Shown here: one piece after another, positions 7,618 through 13,332 of the stretch
Position numbering within the stretch: position 1 is the stretch's first letter
Layout of the letters: each line of letters starts with the position of its first letter
NCBI GenBank assembly: GCA_964541215.1
Contig: CAZIPP010000035.1
Coordinates: 1-14,067 of the forward strand
Source: SIG469 sp964541215
Lineage (GTDB): Bacteria > Bacillota > Clostridia > Oscillospirales > Oscillospiraceae
DNA: 14,067 nt
Reading direction: 5' to 3'
Program-made: the position numbers and the translations under genes
Notes under the pieces: model-generated
Seen by the model: the letters and a program-made list of their open reading frames with translations, nothing else
What the model was told of the DNA's origin: nothing
Database searches by the model: none

Positions 7618-7893
7618 ATGAATATTTTCAGAACAGTAATGATATTGATACTGCTTATAGGCGTGCTTTTGATAACAGTATCCGCAATATCAGGACCAAA
7701 AGACAGCTTTACATTAAAAACAATCGACTCATATGTTACCGTTTTTAAATCGGGTGATACTTCATCACCTTACATGACAACGCATATCAATGAAAGCTCA
7801 CTGCCAGAAACTGACCGTTTGCTGCTTTCAATCGGAATAAATGTGGAAAGCGAATATGAACTTTGGTCAATATTGGAAGACCTTGGATCATAA
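7618..7893 (+). CDS. Small membrane-anchored protein, BofC C-terminal-like tail
   Basis: I do not recognise this gene with certainty. The 91-residue product starts at ATG 7618, chosen over the upstream ATG 7588 because GAGGTG lies six bases before it. Residues 5-25 form one hydrophobic helix (signal anchor), after which about 65 residues face outside. The last 35 residues (LPETDRLLLSIGINVESEYE, then a LEDLGS end) resemble the tail of BofC-type sporulation proteins, which also ends in a 'kGI...t.aE' helix-turn-helix. BofC itself controls the SpoIVB signalling protease in the forespore of Bacillus; whether this protein does anything similar is speculation. It diverges from the PBP gene and is followed by a promoter for the DUF1292 gene. 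Confidence 0.6.
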   Translation: MNIFRTVMILILLIGVLLITVSAISGPKDSFTLKTIDSYVTVFKSGDTSSPYMTTHINESSLPETDRLLLSIGINVESEYELWSILEDLGS

Positions 7894-7919
7894 TGTGCTT
7901 TAAAGTCAAATGATTTGTC

Positions 7920-7948
7920 TTGATTTATTCAGACAGTCGGGTTATTAT
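7920..7948 (+). promoter_or_regulatory. Promoter of the DUF1292 gene
   Basis: TTGATT (7920-7925), a 17-base spacer and TATTAT (7943-7948) lie 43 bases before the chosen DUF1292 start codon. Confidence 0.65.
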
Positions 7949-7990
7949 GAAGGCATAAATCAAATACAATGATAAGGAATGATAACAACA

Positions 7991-8275
7991 ATGAGCGAAG
8001 AATACGGAAGCGACTTCATCCAGATAGTTGACGAAGAAGGCAACGAATACGATCTTGAAGTACTCGACACTCTTGAGTACAACGACACCACCTATATGGC
8101 GCTTATCCCTGCCGATTCCGAAGAAGAATCCGAAGATGATGAACTTATCATCCTCAAAGTCATAATCGAAGATGGCGAAGAAATACTTTCCACTCCCGAT
8201 GACGATGATGAACTCGACAACATTTATAATATGTTTATGGATCGTCTTTTCATCGAAGAGGAAGAAGACGACTGA
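7991..8275 (+). CDS. DUF1292 family protein (YrzB-like)
   Basis: The protein has the full DUF1292 pattern: SEEYGSDFIQIVDEEGNEYD, LEVLDTLEYNDTTYMALIPA, ELIILKV, and DNIYNMFMDRLFIEEEE, all in family order. It is very acidic and has no membrane segment; function is unknown. I start at ATG 7991 (94 residues), which gives the family's usual MSEEYG N-terminus; the ATG at 7979 touches the AAGGA ribosome-binding site directly with no spacing, so it is unlikely. In Bacillus the homolog yrzB sits next to ruvX (yrrK); here ruvX is 3.4 kb away on the other strand. Confidence 0.9.
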   Translation: MSEEYGSDFIQIVDEEGNEYDLEVLDTLEYNDTTYMALIPADSEEESEDDELIILKVIIEDGEEILSTPDDDDELDNIYNMFMDRLFIEEEEDD

Positions 8276-8300
8276 TTTTATAGGCGACTTTCATAACACA

Positions 8301-8339
8301 ACCACATAATCACAGTTGATTTTTTGGCTGTTATGTGGT
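8301..8339. repeat. 9-base inverted repeat spanning the 6S RNA promoter
   Basis: ACCACATAA (8301-8309) and TTATGTGGT (8331-8339) are exact inverted copies whose starts are 30 bases apart. They enclose the -35 element and most of the spacer, and the right arm touches the first base of the -10. No U-tract follows, so a terminator reading for the DUF1292 gene is weak; an operator is possible. Confidence 0.6.
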
Positions 8340-8344
8340 ATCAT
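8316..8344 (+). promoter_or_regulatory. Promoter of the candidate 6S RNA
   Basis: TTGATT (8316-8321), 17-base spacer, TATCAT (8339-8344). The predicted start near 8351 is a few bases before the closing stem of the RNA. Confidence 0.6.
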
Positions 8345-8350
8345 TAAGAA

Positions 8351-8550
8351 AACAAAACCCTGCTCTGTGCGTGACGAGCCCATTTAAACCCACATTATAT
8401 TATCGGGACGACTGAAACTCTTCAATCGGTTTGCAGGCCTCCCGGCGTGCCCTGCACGTTGGAAGTTGGAAGCAGTAAAGATTGTAGGCGTCGACCCACC
8501 TGCGCGGATGTGCAGGTTATAACTGGGTTCGCACGGCAATAGCGGGGCTT
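8351..8550 (+). ncRNA. ssrS: Candidate 6S RNA (RNA polymerase regulator)
   Basis: The ~200-base stretch folds by eye as a long interrupted rod typical of 6S RNA. Closing stem: CCCTGCT (8358-8364) with AGCGGGG (8541-8547), CTGTG (8365-8369) with CACGG (8532-8536), and CGAGCCCA (8375-8382) with TGGGTTCG (8524-8531). Then a large central bubble opens: 22 mostly AT bases on the 5' side (8383-8404), and on the 3' side a hairpin ACCTGCGC/GTGCAGGT (8498-8505, 8510-8517, GGAT loop). Upper stem: GGGACGAC (8405-8412) with GTCGACCC (8490-8497, one A-A mismatch), CAATC (8423-8427) with GATTG (8480-8484), and an apical CGTGC/GCACG hairpin. 6S RNA mimics an open promoter and sequesters the housekeeping RNA polymerase. 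It has its own promoter and terminator. Assignment is from shape, size and setting, not from recognised primary sequence. Confidence 0.62.
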
Positions 8551-8565
8551 TATTTTGTCTATTTT

Positions 8566-8586
8566 TGCCCAAATTGGGCATTTTGT
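8566..8586 (+). terminator. Intrinsic terminator after the candidate 6S RNA
   Basis: TGCCC...GGGCA (8566-8580, perfect 7+1+7 inverted repeat TGCCCAA/TTGGGCA) is followed by TTTTGTC. It stands 19 bases past the closing stem of the RNA. Confidence 0.65.
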
Positions 8587-8615
8587 CACAAATTTCATCA
8601 AGATAAACTTTGTAC

Positions 8616-8644
8616 TTGAAACATGATGCGACATAAGTTATAAT
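8616..8644 (+). promoter_or_regulatory. Strong sigmaA promoter of prsA-tcdA
   Basis: TTGAAA (8616-8621), 17-base spacer and a perfect TATAAT (8639-8644). The predicted start is near 8651, giving a leader of about 60 bases. An 8-base inverted repeat, TTAGCAAT (8644-8651) and ATTGCTAA (8688-8695), brackets this leader. Confidence 0.85.
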
Positions 8645-8713
8645 TAGCAATTGTGAATATCGCAAAACGCGAATATACAGTAAGCTCATTGCTAAGAGAG
8701 GAATGAATCACCC

Positions 8714-10240
8714 ATGAGTGCATCCAGAGAAAAAAGAAGACGCCGTGAAGAACGCGCAGCCGGTATCGGCGTCGAGACCACAGCAAAGAAAGGTCTGACC
8801 GCAAAACAGAAAAGCGTTCTGACTTCTGTTATCTCCATCGTTATTGCTGTTGCCGTGTTTGTTGTTATCGTAGCAAACTCCGGAATCATCCAGCAGAAGG
8901 CAGTTGCCGTTTCCGTCGGCACCGAAAAGGTCACCGCTGCTACCTTTAACTACTATTATAAAGACGCATACTACAATTTCCTGAACACCTACGGCGATCT
9001 TGCCGCTTACTTCTTTGATACTTCCCTGCCCCTTGACGAGCAGCAGTATTCCGAAGATCAGACCTGGGCAGATTATTTTACCGATACTGCCGTTGCTTCC
9101 GCTGAACAGACTGCCGTCCTCAGCGCTGCCGCAAAGAAAGCAGGTTTTGAGCTGTCTCAGGAATCCGCCGACATCATTGACCAGAGCCTTGAAACTCTTG
9201 AAGCCAACGTTCAGTCTGCCGGTTACGCAAGCGTAAAGTCTTACCTGAGCACCTATTACGGCAAAGGCTGCCGTGTCGACAGCTACCGTCAGTATCTTGA
9301 AGACAACTACCTTGCTTCCGAATACGCTGTCAGCATCTCTGAAGGCTTCACCTATGCCGACGATCAGCTGAGCGAATTCTATGCCGAGAACAAAGATACT
9401 TATGATACCGTCAATTACCGCTACTTTGCTGTAAACGCCGAGACCGCAACTGAGGAAGATACAGATTTTGATTCAGCTGCCGCTCTTGAAGACGCAAAGG
9501 TCATCGCTGATTCCATGGCTTCTCAGGCTCAGGGCAACGAAAAGGCATTTATCGACCTTGCTCGTGAAAATGCGCCCGAAGGCTATGAAGATCTCTATGA
9601 AGACGACGCCTATACTCTGAACCGTTTCAAGACCAAATCCAGCATCAGCTCTGTTTATGCCGACTGGCTTTTCAGCGCTGACCGCATTGAAGGCGAAACC
9701 ACAGTTGTTGAAAACGGAACTACCGGATATTATGTTGTAATGTTCCTGTCCCGCAGCGCCAACGATTATGACACTGTAAACGTTCGTCATATTCTTGTAA
9801 CTCCCGAATCCGACAGTGAAGATGTTGAACCCACCGACGAACAGTGGGCAGCTGCTGAAGAAGCAGCCAACGAGCTGTATACTCAGTGGCAGGAAGGCGA
9901 CGCCACCGAAGAATCCTTTGCCGAACTGGCTGATGCCAACTCCGACGATACCGGTTCCGTAGGCAACGGCGGTCTGTACGAAGGCGTCTATATGGGTCAG
10001 ATGGTCACCGAGTTTAACGATTGGTGCTTCGACGAATCCAGAGAAATCGGTGATACCGAGATCGTCAAGACAAGCTATGGCTATCACATCATGTACTTCA
10101 GCGGCTACAGCGATCAGTACTGGCGTTCACTGGCCGATACCGGTCTGCGTGCTGAGGATTACGATACCTGGTATACCGAAACTGCCGCCAATTACAGCAC
10201 CAGTGTGAAATCCTTCGGTATGTCTTTCACCACCAAGTAA
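8714..10240 (+). CDS. Membrane-anchored PrsA/SurA-like peptidylprolyl isomerase (parvulin type)
   Basis: The 508-residue protein has a basic cytosolic N-terminus (residues 1-34), one transmembrane helix (35-55) and a large acidic extracellular part. Residues 60-215 look like the SurA/trigger-factor-type chaperone region (SVGTEKVTAATFNYYY start). A clear rotamase (PPIC) domain spans about 354-464, from NVRHILVTP to the GYHIMYF end, with FAELADANSDD and GNGGLY between. Residues 232-348 (VNYRYFAV ... GYYVVMFLSRS) resemble a second, degenerate parvulin domain. Such proteins help secreted proteins and PBPs to fold outside the membrane. Unlike Bacillus PrsA there is no lipobox cysteine. AGAGGA lies 11 bases before ATG 8714, a rather long spacing. 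The stop overlaps the tcdA start by one base. Confidence 0.9.
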   Translation: MSASREKRRRREERAAGIGVETTAKKGLTAKQKSVLTSVISIVIAVAVFVVIVANSGIIQQKAVAVSVGTEKVTAATFNYYYKDAYYNFLNTYGDLAAYFFDTSLPLDEQQYSEDQTWADYFTDTAVASAEQTAVLSAAAKKAGFELSQESADIIDQSLETLEANVQSAGYASVKSYLSTYYGKGCRVDSYRQYLEDNYLASEYAVSISEGFTYADDQLSEFYAENKDTYDTVNYRYFAVNAETATEEDTDFDSAAALEDAKVIADSMASQAQGNEKAFIDLARENAPEGYEDLYEDDAYTLNRFKTKSSISSVYADWLFSADRIEGETTVVENGTTGYYVVMFLSRSANDYDTVNVRHILVTPESDSEDVEPTDEQWAAAEEAANELYTQWQEGDATEESFAELADANSDDTGSVGNGGLYEGVYMGQMVTEFNDWCFDESREIGDTEIVKTSYGYHIMYFSGYSDQYWRSLADTGLRAEDYDTWYTETAANYSTSVKSFGMSFTTK

Positions 10241-10953
10241 TGAACCCCCGGTTTTTACGCACCGCAATGCTTCTGGGTACTGAAGCATTGGATATACTGC
10301 GTTGCCGCCATGTTGCCGTTTTTGGTCTTGGCGGCGTCGGCAGCTATTGTGCCGAAGCTCTTGCCCGTTCCGGTGTGGGAGAGCTTACCTTAGTCGATCA
10401 TGATGTTATTTCTGAAACCAACATCAATCGTCAGCTTCAGGCAACCGCTTCAACTGTAGGTAACTCCAAAGCCTTGGAACTGCAGAAAAGAATCGCAGAT
10501 ATTAACCCCGACTGCAAGATTAATATCAGGCAGGAATTTTTCAGCAAAGAAAATGCAGACAGTTTTTTTGAATTAAGATATGACTATATCATCGACGCCA
10601 TCGATACGGTTTCATGCAAGCTTGACCTTATCCAGCGTTCGATAGAGGAAAATATTCCCATTATTTCTTCTATGGGTACAGGTAATAAAACCGATCCTAC
10701 AAAGTTTGTCTTTACCGACATTTCAAAAACTGAGTTCTGTCCTCTTGCCAGGATCGTTCGCAAGGAGCTACGAAATCGTGGTATCATTCACCACCGTGTT
10801 CTTTACAGCACTGAACCCGCAAGAGATCCCCTGCCGCTTGAAGAACCTCCTCCCGGACGAAGGAGTGTTCCCGCAAGCGTACCCTGGGTACCGGGATGTG
10901 CGGGTATGATGCTTGCCGGCGATGTGGTAATGACCTTGACAGGTCAGGAATAA
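10240..10953 (+). CDS. tcdA: tRNA threonylcarbamoyladenosine dehydratase (ThiF/E1-like family)
   Basis: TcdA uses ATP to cyclise the t6A base at position 37 of ANN-decoding tRNAs to ct6A. The E1-like nucleotide fold is complete: GLGGVGS (29-35), VDHDVI (52-57), NINRQ (61-65), Lys77, DAID (119-122), and the TcdA-specific GTGNKTDP (146-153), a CPLARIVRKELR block (167-178) and VLYSTEP (187-193). The length, 237 residues, is usual (E. coli 268). The ATG at 10240 overlaps the prsA TAA stop (TAATG) with no obvious ribosome-binding site, so it is probably translated by coupling to prsA. The last coding bases contain the -35 of the TSUP promoter. Confidence 0.93.
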   Translation: MNPRFLRTAMLLGTEALDILRCRHVAVFGLGGVGSYCAEALARSGVGELTLVDHDVISETNINRQLQATASTVGNSKALELQKRIADINPDCKINIRQEFFSKENADSFFELRYDYIIDAIDTVSCKLDLIQRSIEENIPIISSMGTGNKTDPTKFVFTDISKTEFCPLARIVRKELRNRGIIHHRVLYSTEPARDPLPLEEPPPGRRSVPASVPWVPGCAGMMLAGDVVMTLTGQE

Positions 10954-10964
10954 ACGAATAAAAT
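10936..10964 (+). promoter_or_regulatory. Near-consensus promoter of the TSUP pair, inside the end of tcdA
   Basis: TTGACA (10936-10941), exactly 17 bases, TAAAAT (10959-10964). The -35 lies in the last codons of tcdA and the -10 overlaps the first two bases of the following hairpin. The predicted start is near 10971. Confidence 0.75.
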
Positions 10965-10998
10965 CGCCTCCACTGATAAAAATATCGGTGGAGGCGAT
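10963..10998. promoter_or_regulatory. 16-bp hairpin that contains the TSUP ribosome-binding site
   Basis: ATCGCCTCCACTGATA (10963-10978) pairs with 10983-10998 over 16 positions (one G-U) around an AAAA loop. The 3' arm includes GGAGG (10990-10994), the apparent ribosome-binding site of the first TSUP gene. On the plus strand no U-tract follows; on the minus strand TTTTATT follows, but no minus-strand gene ends here. Confidence 0.75.
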
Positions 10999-11002
10999 AG
11001 AT

Positions 11003-11356
11003 TTGAAACAAGGATGGAAATGCGCCCTGTCCGGCGCAGCTGCCGGAGCCGCAAACGGCTTCTTCGGTGCCGGTGGAGGTATGATCCTCATTCCCCTTCT
11101 GACAGCGTGGGGAAAGGTTGATGAACGCAAAGCATTTGCAAGCTCTGTATTTATCATACTGCCCATGTGTATCATTTCTTCAATTATTTACTATTTCAGA
11201 AGCGGGCTTGACCTTCCTACCGCTGTCCCCTATCTTATTGGCGGAGCAGTCGGAGGCATTATTGGCGGACTTGTCTTTAAAAAAATGTCTGTCAATCTAT
11301 TGAGAAAAGCAATGGGGCTCCTTATAATATACGGCGGAGTGAGGTCGTTGTTATGA
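11003..11356 (+). CDS. TSUP (TauE/SafE) family half-transporter, first copy
   Basis: The ~117-residue product is one half of a TSUP family anion/sulfur-compound exporter: GAANGFFGAGGGMILIPLL is the family glycine motif in the first membrane hairpin, followed by three further hydrophobic helices and a basic KK between helices 3 and 4. Full-length TSUP proteins are about 250 residues and internally duplicated, so this probably needs the next gene product to form a transporter; substrate unknown. I choose the TTG at 11003 because GGAGG stands eight bases upstream; a GTG at 10988 in the same frame is possible but has no ribosome-binding site and lies within the hairpin. The stop overlaps the next ATG by four bases (ATGA). 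Confidence 0.82.
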   Translation: MKQGWKCALSGAAAGAANGFFGAGGGMILIPLLTAWGKVDERKAFASSVFIILPMCIISSIIYYFRSGLDLPTAVPYLIGGAVGGIIGGLVFKKMSVNLLRKAMGLLIIYGGVRSLL

Positions 11357-11709
11357 GCATCACTTCTATCATTGCAGGTACTGTAACAGGAGTTCTTTCG
11401 GGCTTCGGTATTGGCGGTGGGACACTGCTGATGATCTGGATGACTCAGTTTGCTGACATCACTCAAACAGTTGCACAGGGAATCAACCTGCTCTACTTCA
11501 TTCCTACATCATCGGCATCACTTATTGGTCACATAAAAAACAAATTTATTGACTATAAAGCAGCCATTCCTGCTGCCGCGGGCGGAGTTATCACAACCGC
11601 TGCCGCCTCATGGCTTGCAACATCTATGGATGTGGGACTTTTGAAAAAATGCTTTGGCGGATTTCTGATAGCTGTAGGCGTGTATGAACTATTCAGAAAA
11701 AATCACTGA
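11353..11709 (+). CDS. TSUP (TauE/SafE) family half-transporter, second copy
   Basis: This 118-residue protein repeats the design of its neighbour: GVLSGFGIGGGTLLMIWM is the same glycine motif, followed by INLLYFIPTSSASL and a TM3-TM4 unit ending in VYELFRKNH. About four membrane helices are visible. With a four-base ATGA overlap it is almost certainly translated coupled to the first half and assembles with it as a heterodimer equivalent to a duplicated TSUP transporter. A frameshift splitting one gene is unlikely because both halves have a complete start region and motif. Its stop overlaps that of the converging ruvX gene by 7 bases. Confidence 0.85.
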   Translation: MSITSIIAGTVTGVLSGFGIGGGTLLMIWMTQFADITQTVAQGINLLYFIPTSSASLIGHIKNKFIDYKAAIPAAAGGVITTAAASWLATSMDVGLLKKCFGGFLIAVGVYELFRKNH

Positions 11710-12119
11710 TTTTTCAGAAAACCAAGATAGCCTTCCAGTATCAGCGATGCGGCAACAGCATCAACCTTTTCCTTGCGTTTTTTACCGTGTCTTGAATTTT
11801 CAGTAAGGATCCGGTGTGCGTCTATAGTCGTGCGCCGTTCATCCCATAGCACTACTTCAAGACCTGTACGTTCTTTGAGCACCTCAGAAAAAGCCTCACT
11901 TTTTTCTGCTCTGGGTCCAAGTGTACCATCCATATTCCGCGGATACCCAAGAACGATGCGTTCAACGTTTCTTGACTTGGTCAGTTCAACTATTTCATTG
12001 GCTGCTTTATCGGGATTATATGACTGTACCACCATGGTCTCCCCTGTTATTGACCCTGTAATATCGGAAATAGCAATACCGGTTCTGGCATCACCGAAAT
12101 CTATGGCCATGATCTTCAT
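11703..12119 (-). CDS. ruvX: RuvX/YqgF family (Holliday junction resolvase-like or pre-16S rRNA nuclease)
   Basis: The 138-residue RNase H-fold protein has the family blocks MAIDFGDARTGIAISD (catalytic Asp7 at the first strand), RIVLGYPRNMDGTLGPRA (Gly-rich loop), VVLWDERRTT (Asp-Glu in the third motif) and a KVDAVAASLILEGYL helix with Asp near the C-terminus. Proposed roles are resolving recombination junctions and, for E. coli YqgF, maturing the 5' end of 16S rRNA; the sequence cannot decide between them. AAAGGA nine bases before the ATG and an extended -10 promoter support the start. It is convergent with the TSUP pair, stops overlapping. Confidence 0.95.
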   Translation of the reverse strand: MKIMAIDFGDARTGIAISDITGSITGETMVVQSYNPDKAANEIVELTKSRNVERIVLGYPRNMDGTLGPRAEKSEAFSEVLKERTGLEVVLWDERRTTIDAHRILTENSRHGKKRKEKVDAVAASLILEGYLGFLKNQ

Positions 12120-12154
12120 AATGTAAATTCCTTTCGTAACACAACATACAGTTG

Positions 12155-12163
12155 ATTATATCA
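12155..12163 (-). promoter_or_regulatory. Extended -10 promoter of ruvX
   Basis: Minus strand TGATATAAT (12163-12155) is an extended -10 with perfect TATAAT. No good -35 is seen at 16-18 bases. It is about 36 bases from the ruvX start codon. Confidence 0.6.
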
Positions 12164-12205
12164 TTAAAATCCCGGAAAAACACTACATTTTTACGAAAAT
12201 AATGG

Positions 12206-12234
12206 TTGACCTTGCCCGATCGATGTGGTAGAAT
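12206..12234 (+). promoter_or_regulatory. sigmaA promoter of the rpmG-secE-nusG-rplK operon
   Basis: TTGACC (12206-12211), exactly 17 bases, TAGAAT (12229-12234), back to back with the ruvX promoter. The predicted start is near 12241, so the rpmG leader is about 125 bases. Confidence 0.85.
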
Positions 12235-12240
12235 GATTCT

Positions 12241-12352
12241 ACCTGCGAAATCAGGGCTTTATTTTTGTGCCCATTTGCAGATCGCGGTCAGCTTGCCCGG
12301 GTCTGCTATGCAGGGAGGCAATCGGGCTGTATTTTACAGCCAAATTATTAAT
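12241..12352 (+). promoter_or_regulatory. Structured leader of rpmG
   Basis: Two stems are visible: GCAGATC (12277-12283) with GGTCTGC (12300-12306), and a perfect hairpin GGCTGTA/TACAGCC (12325-12331, 12335-12341) a few bases before the AGGAGG of rpmG. GCCCG (12295-12299) and CGGGC (12323-12327) could form an alternative pairing. No U-tract follows, so this is leader structure rather than a terminator. Confidence 0.45.
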
Positions 12353-12365
12353 AGGAGGTGCCGTA

Positions 12366-12515
12366 ATGCGCGTTAAGATCACTCTCAGATGCAATGATTG
12401 CAAGCAAAGAAACTACAATACCGTAAAGAACAAGAAGAACGATCCCAACCGTCTTGAAATGAAGAAGTATTGCAGATTCTGCCGCAAGCACACACTCCAC
12501 AGCGAAACCAAGTAA
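12366..12515 (+). CDS. rpmG: 50S ribosomal protein L33
   Basis: The 49-residue protein MRVKITLRCNDC... has the zinc-type L33 arrangement, CxxC (Cys9, Cys12) and a second CxxC (Cys36, Cys39), with NYNTVKNKKN and PNRLEMKKYC between. This C+ form contrasts with the cysteine-free zinc-independent paralogs used under zinc limitation. I start at ATG 12366, six bases after AGGAGGTG; the open frame extends upstream, but that part is leader sequence. First gene of the operon and a usual neighbour of secE in Firmicutes. Confidence 0.97.
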   Translation: MRVKITLRCNDCKQRNYNTVKNKKNDPNRLEMKKYCRFCRKHTLHSETK

Positions 12516-12538
12516 TTTGACAGAAAGGTAGTGTACAA

Positions 12539-12760
12539 ATGGCTCAGGCAGAAAAGAAACCCGGCTTCATCAGCAAGGTAAAAAAGTACTGTCGTGAAAT
12601 GAAAAGCGAGCTTAAGAAGGTCGTTTGGCCTTCCAAGAAGCAGCTTCTCAACAATACCGGCGTTGTAGTTGTCTGCTCCCTCATTGTTGGTGCTTTCATC
12701 TGGATATTCGACGCTGTTGGCAGTCTGTTCGTTCAGGGTCTTATTTCCCTGTTCAGTTAA
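12539..12760 (+). CDS. secE: Preprotein translocase subunit SecE
   Basis: SecE clamps the SecY channel. The 73-residue product has the conserved amphipathic region and the KVVWPSKKQL motif (residues 27-36), followed by a single transmembrane helix (about 40-62), the minimal Gram-positive form with one membrane span (E. coli has three). AAAGG lies about 11 bases before the ATG. It is followed by nusG after 9 bases, as in nearly all bacteria. Confidence 0.97.
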   Translation: MAQAEKKPGFISKVKKYCREMKSELKKVVWPSKKQLLNNTGVVVVCSLIVGAFIWIFDAVGSLFVQGLISLFS

Positions 12761-12769
12761 GGTGTAGAG

Positions 12770-13300
12770 ATGGCAGATAACGCTAAATGGTATGTGGTCC
12801 ACACATATTCCGCTTACGAGAATACTGTTAAGGCTACCCTTGAAAAAATCGTTGAAAACCGCAAGCTTCACGATTACATCCTCAACGTGTCCATCCCTAT
12901 GGAAACCGTCACTGAAGTAACTGACGAGGGTTCCAAGACCGTTGAGAGAAAAGTTTTCCCCGGATACGTCCTTGTTAAAATGATCCTCACAGATGAAACC
13001 TGGTACATCGTTAAAAACGTGCGCGGTGTAACCGGCTTCGTAGGTTCAGGAGACAAGCCCACCCCTCTTACCGATGAAGAAGTTGCTCAGCTTGGGGTTG
13101 AGAAAATCGAGATCGTTGTTGGATACGACGTTGGAGACAATGTTCGTGTTACCGATGGTCCTCTTGCTTCTTTCTCCGGTATAGTAGAAGAGCTTTCCGT
13201 GGAAAAGAACAAAGTTCGCGTCGTCGTTTCCATGTTCGGACGCGAGACACCTGTCGAGCTGGAGCTCGATCAGGTCGAACCCATTACCGTTTCAGAATGA
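12770..13300 (+). CDS. nusG: Transcription termination/antitermination protein NusG
   Basis: NusG binds RNA polymerase near the clamp and influences pausing, termination and coupling to translation. The NGN domain is clear from AKWYVVHTYSAYENTV to the FPGYVLVKM strand and VRGVTGFVG (about residue 90); a linker leads to the KOW domain, VGDNVRVTDGPLASFSGIVEEL (about 123-144), ending VELELDQVEPI. The length of 176 residues is typical. AAGGTG overlapping the secE stop region lies five bases before the ATG. Confidence 0.98.
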   Translation: MADNAKWYVVHTYSAYENTVKATLEKIVENRKLHDYILNVSIPMETVTEVTDEGSKTVERKVFPGYVLVKMILTDETWYIVKNVRGVTGFVGSGDKPTPLTDEEVAQLGVEKIEIVVGYDVGDNVRVTDGPLASFSGIVEELSVEKNKVRVVVSMFGRETPVELELDQVEPITVSE

Positions 13301-13306
13301 TGTTTT

Positions 13307-13320
13307 AGCCCTTCCGGGCT
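13307..13320 (+). terminator. Weak hairpin after nusG
   Basis: AGCCC/GGGCT with a TTCC loop followed by only TTG. Too short in stem and U-tract for a full stop; a possible attenuator between nusG and rplK. Confidence 0.35.
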
Positions 13321-13332
13321 TTGCATATCGGT

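Larger units (their letters stand above)
8276..8357. other. Start of the 438-base gene-free stretch: promoter region with inverted repeat
   Basis: There is no coding gene from 8276 to 8713. This first part holds an inverted repeat and a promoter; the rest holds the candidate 6S RNA, its terminator and the prsA promoter, listed separately. ORFs on the minus strand here have no ribosome-binding site or recognisable product. Confidence 0.7.

Noticed and set aside
8460..8480. GGAAG...GGAAGCAG string as SRP RNA helix 8
   Set aside because: The string recalls the SRP GGAA loop and AGCAG, but the flanking bases do not form helix 8, no Alu-domain motif is present, and the global fold fits 6S RNA better.
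8703..8717. Four-codon ORF (MNHP) overlapping the prsA start by ATGA
   Set aside because: Its ATG follows AGGA without spacing, so initiation there is unlikely; most probably coincidental.
8384..8804. Minus-strand ORFs of 68-101 codons in the gene-free stretch
   Set aside because: No ribosome-binding sites, no family resemblance, and they overlap the candidate RNA gene and the start of prsA.
11300..11400. Frameshift or pseudogene interpretation of the TSUP pair
   Set aside because: Each half has a full glycine motif at its N-terminus, about the same size, and an ATGA overlap typical of coupled genes.
12267..12365. N-terminal extension of L33
   Set aside because: AGGAGGTG precedes ATG 12366 and MRVKI is the usual L33 start; the extra residues translate leader RNA.
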